From contig NC_064615.1 in assembly GCF_023898315.1 (NCBI RefSeq), forward strand, positions 909,266,742 through 909,330,741: a stretch of 64,000 nucleotides of DNA, read 5' to 3'. The notes below the pieces were generated by a model. That model saw nothing but the letters and a program-made list of their open reading frames with translations. It did not search any database and had not been told where the DNA came from. Position numbers and translations under genes: made by a program. This stretch comes from Schistocerca nitens (lineage: Eukaryota; Arthropoda; Insecta; Orthoptera; Acrididae). Within the stretch, counting starts at the first letter, position 1, and each line of letters opens with the position of its first letter. Positions 32,801 to 45,497 of this stretch are shown here, piece by piece.

Positions 32801-32932
32801 CATGCTCACTGTGGGCATGTGTAAGACTGATGCTGCACCAAGTTTTCTTGTCGCTACTGTCACTGAGACACAGGTGTACAATGTTGGTTCTGAAGTTCCT
32901 CGACCATCTACAGAGGTCATGTCAGTGAAGCT

Positions 32933-33133
32933 GCCGGCAAATGTGTCCGAGCGGTTCTAGGCGCTTCAGTCTGGAACCGCGCGACCGTTATGGTCGCAGG
33001 TTGGAATCCTGCCTTGGGCATAGATGTGTGTGATGTCCTTAGGTTAGTTAGGTTTAAGTAGTTCTGAGTTCTAGGGGACTGATGACCTCCGATGTTAAGT
33101 CCCATAGTGCTCAGAGCCATTTGAACCATTTTT
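32933..33133 (+). mobile_element. tRNA-headed SINE with 11-bp TSD
   Basis: The head is gccggcaaatgtgtccgag with B-box altered to ggttggaatcc. The tail is complete, ending gagccatttgaaccattt. The target duplication tcagtgaagct is perfect at 32922-32932 and 33134-33144. Confidence 0.93.
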
Positions 33134-33479
33134 TCAGTGAAGCTCTGCCATAGTAAGGTGTACTTCAGGAGCACTCCTATCATTCTTTGGTCCAAGCTTA
33201 CTAGGATGAAGCTCTGACTCTTCATAGAAAATCTGTAGTTGGGTTTGCACAGTGACTAATTTCCCCTCCACGAATGGCTTCCTCATTTAAAATTTCTAGC
33301 GTTCATACTTCGACAGGGGAAAATGCTGCTACTGGAGCATAAAAAATGCGAATATGCTCCACCTTAAAAGACTTTGAGTAATGGGGTACCAGCTTGCCAC
33401 ATTCTTCCTTCCTCAGCACCTTTAAGAATTATACCAAAAATTATGGCTTGCGAACATATTTGCGCGCTTTGTAACATTC

Positions 33480-33800
33480 AGCTCACCTATCACTCCCACA
33501 AGCTTCCCTAACTGTAACTCACTCACACCCACTAGTCTATCGCTGCAAGTTCCTCAGATACATCCCCCATAACTGCCCATTCTCATTCAGCTTAACTCAT
33601 TGCCATTATCTCTTTGTATCTCTCCAACTGTTACTGTCACCTGCCTCACAGCCACAATTCCTTCCTTCTGTTCTGCTACTGCTGTCTCCTCTCACTCTCA
33701 CTGTCTCCCTCTTTTCTGTGTTTCTCCTACTATCTCATTCATTCCTTCCCACTGCTGCTCTCTCTTCTCTCTTCCTCGTTGTCATTGTCGTAGTGTCTTA
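33480..33800. repeat. Pyrimidine-rich low-complexity tract
   Basis: The plus strand is strongly C/T-biased for about 300 bp (for example ctctcactctcactgtctcc). The 85-codon frame here is compositional, rich in Ser, Cys and Pro. Such polypurine/polypyrimidine stretches are prone to slippage and non-B structures. Confidence 0.7.
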
Positions 33801-34149
33801 TCTCTCATTGTCAGGCAGTATATTGTCGCACGTGTACCAATTAAAATAACTTCGTGATTGGCAGATGTATATGATATTGAAGACCGGAGCACCGATTTGT
33901 GTACACATGCCAGATGATGATCATGCTATCCACAGTTAAGTGAGCACAAAAGAAATGTAATGCGTCTGCGATCTACCCTGCAGAACAGACAACAAAGCGA
34001 GCACTTGCAGCTTAAGAAACAGCAGCGATTGGCTGACGCCCGGCCTCTACCACTCAACCCACTGAAACGTAAACCAGACTAAGTATAGCCATCCAGAACA
34101 TTTTAACAATTTGAATAACAACTGAAAGGACCCAAAATATCGTCACTCA
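33801..34149. other. Unassigned stretch
   Basis: No recognisable element. Confidence 0.4.
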
Positions 34150-34980
34150 TGCAGGGGATAAAGAAGGAAGATGCTACAATACATTTCATAGCATTTGCAG
34201 AGGATTTTTCCGTACTTCCTGAAAGCTCGACACATACTCAGTGTAAGTCAACAAAGTGAGACATATACAGTAGTGTAAGTTAATCTTCTGGAATATACAA
34301 TCAATATGACAGATATCCCTACAAAAATAAGGACAATGCCCCAAAATAATTAGTAATAGATTTTGGACAAATGTAAAAGGCGAAAAGATTCACATATCTG
34401 GGGGGAGATTATTCAAGAAAAGGGTTTAAAAAACCTGCTTTAGAGGAAAGGATATACTCGTAGAAGGTGGGAGAAATTACGTGGCATAACTCACTATAAA
34501 ACTTAAAGTAAGACCCTACAACACATTAGTGAAACCAGAACGAATGAATGTACGTTAGTGAGTGACTAATATTAAATTATAAATGTGAGGAATTAAAAAT
34601 GTTAGGTTATTAATCCCTCTGTCGGAAATTAAGAAGTAGCGATGAAATTGAACGGGAGTATAGAAAACACGTCAGAAACAATAAGGAAGGGCAGATTACC
34701 GGTTTGGGGTACGTTAACAGAATGGTTGACAATATCCTCGCGAAGCAGATCTCTGAATGTCTTACCGGAAACAAATTAACAATCACTTGCATTCAAAAGG
34801 AAGTACTTGGGAAGGAATAACATAAGAAAAGAACAGCTACTGGGAAAACAGAGTTTTACAACTGGAAGGATTTCAAAGCAGAAGAGTAAAGGACACTGGC
34901 AAAAGTGGTCTGAAAACAGGAAAAGCAAATATAGTGAAAGAATGAAGGAATACTGGTAGAAAATGAAAGAAATCTAAAGT
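34150..34980 (+). mobile_element. Old LINE, RT catalytic box to C-terminus
   Basis: IAFAEDFSVLPES near 34190 aligns with the YADDLAVLAES type of RT catalytic box. FTYLGGDYSRKG near 34390 is the following YLGS block. The tail has GLGYVNRMVDN near 34705 (the GHI/NRM block), WIRE/EKD-like basic stretches and SERMKEYW near 34940, a C-terminal signature I know from non-LTR elements with a long post-RT domain. Phase changes several times and the first catalytic Asp is replaced by Glu. Clade uncertain. Confidence 0.65.
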
Positions 34981-35112
34981 TGCTGAAATGAATTTGAAAC
35001 GTGCTACCTAGAAGACGTGAAAGAAGTCTGTCCTCAAGCGCAGGCTTATTGGCTGTAAGTTTATGAAACTACGTTAGGCGTTGCTATTTCTTGTAGACAA
35101 CGGGACCGAACG

Positions 35113-35342
35113 AGTTGTCGCCGTGATAAGACATCACACACTCAGTCGGAAGGACCGTGGATCAGATCCTCACCTGACCACATAGCTTCAGATTTCCAAT
35201 TGTTTCCATAAATATTTTAAGATAAATGCCAGGTTTGTAGCTTCGGAAAGGATACGACTCGTTTCTTTCCCCGTGCTTTCTATTCCGAATTTGTACTCCG
35301 TCCCTAAATACCTCGTCGTCGACGGGGCGTTTAACTCTAACG
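35113..35342 (+). mobile_element. Worn third-type tRNA-headed SINE
   Basis: The head includes cgtgataagacatcacac and a decayed B-box (gatcagatcctc). The body has aaatgccaggtttgtagctt and the end tacctcgtcgtcgacggggc, which resembles the terminal tcgacgggacgttaaac of a widespread insect SINE tail. No target duplication visible; an old copy. Confidence 0.6.
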
Positions 35343-37703
35343 TTATTGATGGGTTAGTTATCTCCTCCGCTATATAAGTACTTAAGGAGAGGAATCGTTA
35401 ACCTGGAATCCAGTAACACGATCGTCGCCCCTTTCACCTGTTGGTGGACATAGTTCCCACCTGTGTGAATAGTGTTCCCTGGAGGAAGCATATAAAGTTT
35501 CCTCTGAAATTCCCATTTACATTCTTTTGCTTTCTTACTGTGCAGCATAGGTACATATGGGTCTACCGCTTCTCCATTTCGAAATGTGCATTTCCAGGGT
35601 ACTGAGAATATCTGCGTCCATAAAATGTTGTCTAGAATTTAAGCTGATCTACAAATAATCAAAACACGTTGCAATACCAGAATATGAAATTGGCACTGAA
35701 ACTAGCAGATAATAGAATACCACTGCGAAAAGGAAACTTAGTTGAATCGATATAGGAACAACACGCTTTATCAGAAGTTTATACGTCTTGTATGCACTGT
35801 GCTTTCTGGTATTACCGCGCCTTATCTTTAGACTAGCGGCCGGGTGAGTTGCACTGTTTCTTCCTTAGTCGTGCCTTCAGACAGGCGTGCAGCGAGGAAA
35901 CGCTTACGAACGGTAGTGAGCTGCAGAGACAATAACGCGCCGCCTTATTCCGTAGAAGCTACTTGGCCTCGTTCTGTTCGATAGCCAATATCGTGGGCCG
36001 TTATCTGGTATTGCTTATGCGTGACGTGGCATTGAATTTAACAGCAGATAGCGGTAGACAGACGGCACCAATACACAGGAACAAAGCTGGTGCTTCCTGG
36101 AAGGTGCTTCATGACGGGGATTTCTTGTTGCTCTGGCTAGCAGAACGCTCTGAATTTGGTACAATGTGTCGCTTTTGGTATAGGTGATTTCTGTCCTAGG
36201 AAGTAATGCAGTTATACATCTATGTTACCAGCTACTTTTATTGATTGAAGAAAAATTCGCGCAGCGCATTCCAGCGTCAGAAACAACCTTTCATTTCGCT
36301 AAAGTTAGGTTTTCCACATCATGAGCTTCTCTTCGAAGACTGGAGGCGTGAAATATATTTCATGAGATTTACAAGTGTGCTGTTGCAATATTATCCAGTT
36401 TCTCCTTGTTTTTCAGTTCTGAAATCGTGTACGGTACACCCAGGAATTAATATTTGTGCTGCAATCCGTGGAAACCGTGATGGTCGTGAGACATCAACAC
36501 AGCGTGAATGACACTGCTTCGGCATTTTTCTTGACGCAAGTTCCCTAACGTCACAACTCAAAAACTGGCATGTTCATCCATTCAGGTTATCGCATAGTCA
36601 ACGCCTTGCATACTTTCATAAACATTTTTTGCACCAATGCACGAAGCAAGTAGGCATTATTGCAACATAATGTTCGTTGTGCTGTTTTACATCGCTTTGC
36701 TTCGTTTTCTTCTTATATTGTTCATTAGATATGTATTGAATTTGTTCACTTCAGCTGTTTGATATTATTAGATTTTTTCCTTTTTTTATTATTGTTATGT
36801 CCAAATTTGTAGGTGTTACTGTTAGGAATATATGTGACTTCGATTGCTTTGCTGATGTAACTCATTGTATGCGTGGGTTTCTCTCAGGTCCATTATGTCA
36901 TTGGTGTATTCTCCCATTGGATTAAAAAATGCAGTATATGTTACGTGCTGATATTGTTTTGAATCTATAAGAATGATATATTTTATTATGTAATTATATG
37001 ATGCGATTTATCTCCCTTTTTAGTCATAAATTATGATTTATGTTGTCGGTGCTCTCATATTCTTGTCGAGACTGGTAGCACGTGCTGAACAAACGACGTT
37101 GGATTCTAGTACAACTGTTGGTTTTGCTATCATTATTCAAGTACTTTTAGTCGAACTCGTCTAATTCTTTTGCGATCCTCCATGGAGATAAGGCATCTAT
37201 CGCTGTTCCCATTCGGTGTAACACTTCGTCTAAAACTGTTGGGCGCGAAATCACGTAGATGAAGTCTTTCACAAACACCTCAGCAAGAAAGAAAGATAGG
37301 AAAGACAATCCGTCGTTGAGACAGCTCATTGTTACAAATTGGTGTTACATGTGTAAGAATGGTGATGCTCCATCGTTTAAAAAAAAAAAATAAAGAAAAT
37401 GATGTTGTCACAGTTGTATCCATCTTTTCCGCGAAAAAGAACGAGCAGTAAATCTCTTCCAGAAAAGAGGCTCAAAACACATGAAGCTTTGTAATCTCCG
37501 TCCTGCTGGACTGGTGTGCATGTGACTGCTATATTCCAAATCACTTACGTTATACTCTTACACTTTTACACTTAAATAGAATGATTCCTCATCACTGAAC
37601 ACTAAACATAAATGAAAGTGGTGTCTTCCATCTGCGCTTGTTGTTAAGCATTCCCCCTCCATCTGCTATTTAACGCCATCACATGGGCTTGTAGCAATCG
37701 AAA
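35343..37703. other. Unassigned stretch (about 2.4 kb)
   Basis: AT-rich sequence with no recognised domain. Frames at 35963-36187 and 36245-36511 have no motif. A-rich (37379) and T-rich runs are present. It is one of the larger repeat-poor areas of the window. Confidence 0.4.
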
Positions 37704-38409
37704 CCGCGAAACATCCCCTTAGAAAAATTACGAATGACAGTGCTGGTAAACCTCTTACGTTATTTGATTTTCAAACAGCTGAGCAAAACTGAACGTACTG
37801 AGACATTTTTTGATCATCAGTAAACTGACACACAATTTTTTTTTCTTTTTTTTTCTTTTTTTAAGCGTAGCGCAATCTGACTTTCAATAATCCCTACAAA
37901 AGAATGGTCCTGACTAACAATAACCTATAGCTTTCATGAATCACTTACCTCACAAAAATCTTCGTTACTCGAACTGCTGCGAGCGCCAATACTGCCAGCT
38001 AAATAAAGGATTCTAACTACTGAAGGCACTAACTACTGATAGGCATAGTTAGCAAATGAAAGATTTTGGTAGAGAACAAACAATGTATTCATCTTAATAG
38101 TGTTCAAAAGTCATAATATATAAATCAGTTCATGATATCCAGTCTCACAAATTTCCTTTTTCTGACGGACACACGTCCAGATCGTCCGCTCTCAAAATTC
38201 TGCCATCTCTCTCCCCACATCCACCACTGCTGGTGGCTCACCTCCAACTGCACAACGCTACGCGCTGTTCACATCCAACTTCCCAACACTACATAGCGAA
38301 TATTCCAACAATGCCAACCAGCCACAGATTGCACACAGTACAGTCAGAGATTTTCATAAAGAGCGCTACGTGGCGTTACCAACATAAAAACCTAAACAGC
38401 CTATTTACA
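37704..38409 (-). mobile_element. Probable solo LTR
   Basis: A discrete repeat of about 706 bp begins, on the minus strand, tgtaaataggctgttta and ends near ggatgtttcgcg. Its internal order (ctaccaaaatctttcatttg, then gcctatcagtagttag, then gtgaggtaagtg) parallels the two LTR arms at 55471 and 58445. No coding region is attached, as expected for a solo LTR left after recombination. No target duplication was identified. Fossil; family assigned only by resemblance to the other copies. Confidence 0.6.
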
Positions 38410-39282
38410 ACCTATGTTGTTTGAAATACCTATTGTCCAAAGACATTGTAGACACACGATTTCCATCACCGAATGCTTAGAACTGTAAGGAGTGCAGGGC
38501 CGTAATTTGGACGAAAAACACTCGGTTCGGTCGTAAGTGAAGTGCTGGTGTTGAAATGGGATGTGCAAAACACATTTGTTACTGCCTTATCGCCATCTCG
38601 ACCTGTCGCCGTTACATAATGAAGAAACGTGCGAGTGGGCTACTTGTCCCAGAGAGAAACCTATCGGCAACCACATGAACCAGCTGCTTACAAGTGATGC
38701 AGAGGTACACTTTTAGTTTCGATAATAAAGATAAAATTTACCGCAATATCTTCATTCGTATAGGAGATAAGGTCTTGTAAAAATGAATGAAGATTCTTTA
38801 CGGAACACGGTGAACTCTGAGCAGTGAAGTGAATGAATGGACTGAATGTTATTTATGTTACAAAAGGTCTGTCTCTGAATGTAACCAAGACTAACCGGAT
38901 ACATTTTCAGAGAATACAAATTTGCTGCATTAGTCAGACGTGATTGTTTGCTGTCAGGTGTGGTACACAATACTGTCCGACAGTGTTACGGACTCCAGTG
39001 AGTTGTTACGTTTATTCACGTTGAAACTCAAACTTGGCGGCGCTGAGATACTGATTACTGTACTATTGGAACCTCCACTTTCAGATGATGCGCTGTCATA
39101 AAATTACAGCAAAATCCCGTGGCAGAGGGATGGGTATGGCAAGTAAATGGAAAGACAATTAATTCGAAATGCGGAGGTGAACTAGAAATAAAATCAGAAT
39201 ACATGTACAGGTTGTAATATTTATCCAAGTAATTATTGAATTATATACAAGAATTCCTCAAGGGATAGTCTGAAATAGAATC
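38410..39282. other. Unassigned stretch
   Basis: No recognisable element between the solo LTR and the mariner copy. Confidence 0.4.
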
Positions 39283-39913
39283 CACAACGGCGTGCTGGAA
39301 AGTAATGCCTCCGAATTTCTTTATTCTGTTCTCAGTATCATTTGACGTATATAAATGGATGCGTACTACTCGGTCGACTTTCTCGCTTCACTAAAGCAAG
39401 TATGAATCCTCTGCCGCTAGAGGATACCGAATTGTAGTGTGTAACATGGTGGTGCGTGAGAAACACAGTGCTGTAATCGAGTTTGTAACCCCAGAATGCG
39501 TGCCTCCAACTGAAATGACATGCAAGGTCACACAGGAAGGCTGCGACGTCTGCAACAGTCCGACACCTTAGGTTCACTGTGATCGATCATACCCCATAAA
39601 GCCGCGAGTTGGCCCCACACAATTTTCATGTTTCTAAACCTTAAAGATCATCTTCGAGGACTATGACAGTGATAACGCATTGCAAGCAGAAGTGAGAATG
39701 TGGATCCGTCAACAAAGTCAAACATTCTACGGTGACGGAATCATGAAACTGGTCTCTCACTGGAAGAAATGTGTTTGTCGCCAAACTATGTTGAGAATTT
39801 AGTATGTAAACATGAAGAATGAAGATGTAGAATATTTCTAAAGTTTTTAATGTTTAAGATGATTTAAAAGTTTTCACATAAATTCGGAGGCTTTACTTTT
39901 CAGCAGGCCCTGG
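39283..39913 (+). mobile_element. Mariner-like element with recognisable terminal repeats
   Basis: The ends form inverted repeats: gctggaaagtaatgcctccg near 39293 and the complement of cggaggctttacttttcagc near 39885. The right end is followed by TA. Inside, MVVREKHSAVIEFV (39446) marks the N-terminus, and HVFLNLKDHLRGLYDSD near 39628 followed by VRMWIRQQSQTFYGDGI and LVSHWKKCV matches the C-terminal end of mariner transposases. The whole catalytic core is missing, so this is a short internally deleted derivative of about 630 bp. Confidence 0.85.
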
Positions 39914-42062
39914 TACTGTACTGATACTGTATACGCTTTTATACATACTGCATGTAAGTGAGTTCGTTATTAGCCTAATGTGAAAGACGTTACAGTACAA
40001 AAATACCTTTATGTAGAAGTAAGAGGTATATCTTTATCTTACACTGTACTTTAATAGCTTGTTGCGCATGTGATGCGCATTTCTTAGTATTAAAACGGTC
40101 TGAAATTGTACGTTACTGACAATAATATGTGACACTGTATTATATCGCCATAGTCAAATCGTCTCTCTATGCTGTGCTACTGTTCTCATACGTGTGAGCA
40201 TCGCTGATATATGCCAGAATACTGACTGCAGCCACTGACAATGACATAATAATACTACCTCTTCATTTTCTACAGTAAGCCAGAAATCAAATATGACATG
40301 TTATTATTAACCGCTTGTCTACAAACACAGTGAGAAACACCAAAGAGAAAGGGATAAGTTTAAGAAAGCTGCAATGAAACCCGAAATGCATATTCATTAT
40401 CGTGTATCATAATGTCATTGATACAGTTGTACTAACGATACGATTCTTTTACTTGTTCGTTAGTACAATTGTGGCAAGTGTGCTTTGTGGCTGTGACTGT
40501 CACTGCTGATCTGTGTTATCTGGCGGAACTTGTGGGAGAATATTCTGTCACATCAGAAAAAATAATTTGGTAGATGATAATTGGAACTTTGCTTGTATAA
40601 ATTGGCTTCATCCTCTTTGAAGATCTACCCTGCACTCTAACTGTGTGTGGCATTATTAGTCTTTTATCCTGAAAACAAATCCCTTTGTTGTCATCACATC
40701 GCCTTTATTTATGATTGCAGTTATTATGATGGTAGTAAACCTCTATTTATCATTCCACACTTTGCCGCTGTGCACCGCACATTTTCAGAGGTACTTTCAA
40801 ATTTTAATTAAGCCTGTGACTAGTTCCGTTTGCGTTATTTGTCTCACGTCTGCAAAGGAAAAAAGTTCTCCCTACAGTGGCACAAACTAGATCACATTTT
40901 GATGACACTGATGTGGTTACGAACTAGTTTTCAACGAAAGGAAAAAAATATGGACTGTTGTCGTTTTTCAGTGGTATTCATGGTATTCTGAATGAGATTA
41001 GTAATAAGCGCATTCTGTCGAAGTATCTGTTGCGCCTGAAGGTACACAATTTTACTAGAGGAAAATCACTGAAGTATGCACAGCTATGACTTGTTAAAGG
41101 TTGTAGAACCACTGTCGCAGAAGATTTAAAGCTCTACGAGACAGCAGCGTAAAAGATCTGAAATGAAACTTCTGTCATATTCTGTTGTACTGCAGGGCTC
41201 TATTCCTGGTCTCATTCGGTATACGTTATTCTGAGTTGTTTCAGCTGAACGTATTTAGAGAAATAGCAAATTACAGTGTGAAATTTATAAGCAGTTCAGT
41301 TTGTGTTTTCCAATTAAGCACATATACTTCCACAGCCCACTCAAGTAATGCAATAATAATTTTTAATCACGATATTGTTTTGGGTTGATAGAAACACTAA
41401 AGTGTTAAATCTCTAATCGTTATTTTGCTAAGGGGATTTGATTTTTACTGTTCTTTGTATTGCGTAAGTGCCTGCGGCAGATTCTGCTGTGAGATTATAT
41501 TCGCTGAATTACAAAACAATGTTTGGCATTCGAAATTAATTACCGGAATGTTATCTTGTTTCACCTGGTTGCCGCCGCTGTCGCAGAAAATCTCTGTTAT
41601 CGTCACGTTGCAGATGTTTGACGATTCGCAGAAACAAAAAAGAATGGCAGGAAATATCTTGTCAACGCACATTAATTTGATAAAATACCAAATAAATTCC
41701 AGCCATCACTCCGATGCATCCACCATCTGTGAAACTGTCACTGTTAAACTATTTCAGACAACATATAAGTCTGGATGAAATATGTACACTGTTTTAGCAT
41801 GCAAAAAATGTCGACTGTATAACGATGTATTTAATTGGCGTATCGTCACTTATTTTACTTTGCGTACGCTTTGGTCTTCTCACGAAGTGGGTTCATTATG
41901 GCAATCTGTTCATAGTTCAGTCTTTTGGTGTACGAAATAACTGATAAGTTACTGTCCATAACACAGTCCTTAATTTTGGCATAATTCACGATATTTCTAA
42001 CATACAAACATAAACGTCCAGTAGAATCAAAATATGCTCGCGTTTTCTAGACGAATCTGCTT
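39914..42062. other. Unassigned stretch (about 2.1 kb)
   Basis: AT-rich sequence. The 117-codon plus frame at 41425-41778 and its antisense shadow have no recognised domain. No SINE or LINE signature. Confidence 0.4.
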
Positions 42063-42074
42063 CTGTCTCTCTTC

Positions 42075-42270
42075 AAAATGGCTCAAATGGCTCTGAGCAC
42101 TATGGGACTCAACTGCTGTGGTCATAAGTCCCCTAGAACTTAGAACTACTTAAACCTAACTAACCTAAGGACATCACACACATCCATGCCCGAGGCAGGA
42201 TTCGAACCTGCCGTAGCGGTCGTGCGGTTCCAGACTGTAGCGCCTTTAACCGCTCGGCCACTCCGGCCGG
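42075..42270 (-). mobile_element. tRNA-headed SINE with 12-bp TSD
   Basis: Complete minus-strand copy of the gttaaagg head subfamily. A small deletion shortens the variable-arm hairpin just after the B-box. The target duplication ctgtctctcttc is perfect at 42063-42074 and 42271-42282. Confidence 0.95.
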
Positions 42271-42282
42271 CTGTCTCTCTTC

Positions 42283-43922
42283 TTCCCGACATAACGTTCG
42301 TCTTGATCCCCGACTATTTTCTACACCGATTTTCGGATGATTATTCCGTCCTGAAAATCTTTCCTCTTGCTTTCTTCTTGCTTTTCTCTAAATCTTCTCT
42401 TGCCTAACTTCTTTTTCGTTGAATTTTTAGAAACAGATATCTTCTAGAAATTTTAGTGTTTTTCTGCAACAATGTCGATGCAGTAGTTTTGTGGAAACTT
42501 TTGTGGTCCACCCATTTCCACACTTTTATACCACGTTCTGCATCTCAATAGGATACTTATCTTTTCTTCTTATAATCCGCTATCTTCCACCACAACGAAG
42601 ATAGTTTCTTCTTCCGGGGGATTATTATTTTTAGATTAATTAACTTCTCATTACTTGAACGAGGCCCAACACAGACTCATTTCGCTTTCTGCTCTCCAGA
42701 TAACAAAATTTCACCACACATGAATTTTTCCTGTCTTTCCAAAGTGTATATACCTAGTTTACACATAAATTACATAAAATTAAATTCACATATAAATATC
42801 ACAACAAATTCATATGATACATTACATGTCGTTCATATTATAATATCAAATAGATACAAAGGATTAAGAGGATGTAAATAGCTACAATCTTTATTATACA
42901 TGCAACTAAACATCAAAGACTTTACGTTGTGTTGTGATAACAGAGGAAAGACATACACATGTTACAGCACCAAATACTTGTAGTGCCTCTTAGCAGCAGC
43001 AGTATGTAAACGATGATTAAATTCTGCTCGTTATATAGTAGGCTCACTCCAAAAACCCATTAAGTGCTCATCTGGTCATTTTTGGGTTATTTATACATTT
43101 CGTAAATAAATAGCTTTCGTCTGGAGAAACAAGTGCAGTTCTAACTCTAATAAATTAAACAGGTGTCGCAGGAATCTTTTAGGGTCCTAGTTAAATATTA
43201 TCTACAGCACTTGAATGATACTTCCTGCATTTTTTCGATGAAATTATTTGTACAACAATATTCCATTGAGTGCACTTAATTGTTTCCAGCACAAGGAAAT
43301 CACGAAGTGTTGGAAATAACATAGATCACAAATGAATTTAATTTTTAGTATACTTTAATTATTTTTGGGAGCGATGAAGTCAAAATATTTTTTTGTGTGT
43401 TAAAAGCTGCTGACGTACGGACATACGAGGACAATTTCACAGATTTTCACACTCAGGTTTTACATAATAGCGACTTATTTAGTTTCATAATCGAGAAAAG
43501 GTCTTTCACATATATATGTTGATCGAAATACTGTAGCACTTCTGCAGCCTCATTATGGAGGCGTGGAAACTGTACCTGAGGAAAACAATTTAGACCTCCT
43601 GGACTCTTTTAACGTGGAACGGTTTGTGTTTAAAACGGTAATTAAATTGTAGATCAGTCAGTTGCATCAGCGCGTGCACTGCCGTGCTTTCAACTGAAAA
43701 TCCTACGCTCTGGAAAACAGGTCGAAAACAGATGTATGATTGGCAGTGTCTCCAAAACATTTAGAAAACTATCCTTGAAATTCTTTCAAGACCACAACGA
43801 ATTCTTCAAACTTGGCTTTTCCTTTAGAGCCATTGAGCTTAGAGAACTGGAATGCGTTTTTTGTCCTAACTTGTCCCTTCTACAATGCGGTATTGTTTTT
43901 CAGTGTGTCCCTATCTAACTAG
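42283..43922. other. Unassigned stretch (about 1.6 kb)
   Basis: Strongly AT-rich, with no recognised domain or repeat. The 60-codon frame at 43736-43918 is unassigned. Confidence 0.4.
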
Positions 43923-43932
43923 AAATAAGTTG

Positions 43933-44082
43933 AAACTCCCTGGCAAATTAAAACTATGTGCCGGACCGAGACACGATCTCGGGTCCCGAGTTCGAGTCTC
44001 GGTCCGGCACACAGCTTTAATTTGTCGGTGAGTTTCATATCACTGGACACTCCGGCTGCACAGTGGAAATTTAATTCTGGAT
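43933..44082. repeat. Short inverted tRNA-like repeat with 10-bp TSD
   Basis: It begins aaactccctggcaaatt and ends ggaaatttaattctgg. The antisense half (gtgccggaccgagac) and sense half (gagtctcggtccggcac) meet directly, leaving a compact palindrome without the tRNA body. The target duplication aaataagttg is at 43923-43932 and 44083-44092. It shares both ends with the copies at 26929 and 60653, so those ends are the true termini. Confidence 0.88.
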
Positions 44083-44092
44083 AAATAAGTTG

Positions 44093-44655
44093 TGTCTCAT
44101 TTCAGTTTGTTATTGTGGACAGTGTGCAGTCAAATCCACTTAAAATGGGAGGTCTCCAATCCATTAGGATGTCCTCATTTTCGTTACTGCCTTCCTTTTC
44201 CCTTCATAAAGTCAACAATAGTGGGCTTGACTTAATCATCTTACACCGCAATAATGTATAAAATCTCCACGCTCTTCGTTCAACTACATCGAAAACCGAT
44301 GCACCTGACTGGAAAAACACGTGCGATTTCGGAAGTTCGCACCACCAATTCCTTCACGTCCTCCATGCCTGCAAATTTAGCACAAAGTATTTCTTGACAT
44401 ACAGAACAATGATCCCTGTCTGCTGATCGTTGGATTTTTCGCTTTTTGACTGTCAACTGAATCTTTCAAATCTTCTTCTACGGCGTTGCAGTGTCATTTC
44501 GTAGCAAATTTGTGATACCCGTGTATTATGTGTTGAGAGTACGTCATTCCATTCATTTTTAAAGGCATGTGACGACTGATCGCTAGGTTGCCTCTTTTAG
44601 TGCAAACAGGCACTGTACCCATGAAAGTTCTTCATACCACGACCAAATAGCGAAG
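44093..44655. other. Unassigned stretch, possibly part of the adjacent Tc1-like relic
   Basis: No clear motif. The right part might continue the Tc1-like element that is readable from about 44880, but I cannot confirm it. Confidence 0.35.
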
Positions 44656-44667
44656 ATTAAACAGCGC

Positions 44668-44860
44668 CGGCCGAAGTGGCTGTGCGGTTAAAGGCGCTGC
44701 AGTCTGGAACCGCAAGACCGCTACGGTCGCAGGTTCGAATCCTGCCTCGGGCATGGATGTTTGTGATGTCCTTAGGTTCGTTAGGTTTAACTAGTTCTAA
44801 GTTCTAGGGGACTAATGACCTCAGCAGTTGAGTCCCATAGTGCTCAGAGCCATTTGAACC
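44668..44860 (+). mobile_element. tRNA-headed SINE inside Tc1-like relic
   Basis: The head is cggccgaagtggctgtgcgg with gttaaagg, B-box ggttcgaatcc near 44731; the tail ends gagccatttgaacc. The target duplication attaaacagcgc is perfect at 44656-44667 and 44861-44872. Confidence 0.95.
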
Positions 44861-44872
44861 ATTAAACAGCGC

Positions 44873-45497
44873 TGACACCACGATTCTGCCGAGGTGAAGA
44901 GAGTCGTGCCGTTTCATTACTGCAAAGTCAGCCATTGGTCAGTGGCATCGCTTATTACAGCACCTCAGCGTCGCTCGTCATTTGCTGCAGAATAGTGTGG
45001 ATTACGAGTAGCTGCTCGACCACAGCACATTCTCTTAAGCCCCCACCTCGAACTCTCATTGCACTAGCTGGACTACTGGTAACACTTTAGAGCTCGCGAC
45101 GTATTCCTTCAGCAGATTTCATGCGATTTTTTGCAATCAGCCTCCGCAATGTTCGACAGTCCCTGTCCATTAATAGATTAGGTGCGTCTGGTCATGGTTT
45201 AACAGTGGTTGTTCCTTAGCGTAAGCGCTTCACAATCAGAACAGTGACAGACCGTTGGCTTGGGTGCTTTAGAAGGGTTCAAATGTCCCTAATGACTTGC
45301 TCACTCGGATGACATGGAATGACTAGTGCACGTTCCAAGTCACTGAACTCTCCTGGCCGACCGATTCAGCTTGTTACTCCTTCTCTAGTGACAACACGGT
45401 CCTCTCCATTTATTTTTAAACAGGCACGTCCATGTCTCGTGACGACTAATGGTCAGTCCTACAGGTGTCTGGATACATTTGATCGTACAGTGCATTG
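44873..45497 (-). mobile_element. Degraded Tc1-like DNA transposon
   Basis: The right end (complement of gtctggatacatttgatcgt, 45470-45489) matches the atgatcaaaagtatccgga type of Tc1-like terminal repeat. Inward on the minus strand are remnants of the paired helix-turn-helix domain (CHPSEQVI-like near 45310, KPTVCHCS near 45255), a GRPRLMTD-like region near 45190 and FHGRAATRNPH-like sequence near 45020. The catalytic half is not readable and the left terminal repeat is not found. It is an old, broken copy. Confidence 0.65.

Noticed and set aside
41425-41778. 117-codon plus frame as a host exon
   Set aside because: No recognised domain, AT-rich context and a comparable antisense frame; too weak to report as a gene.
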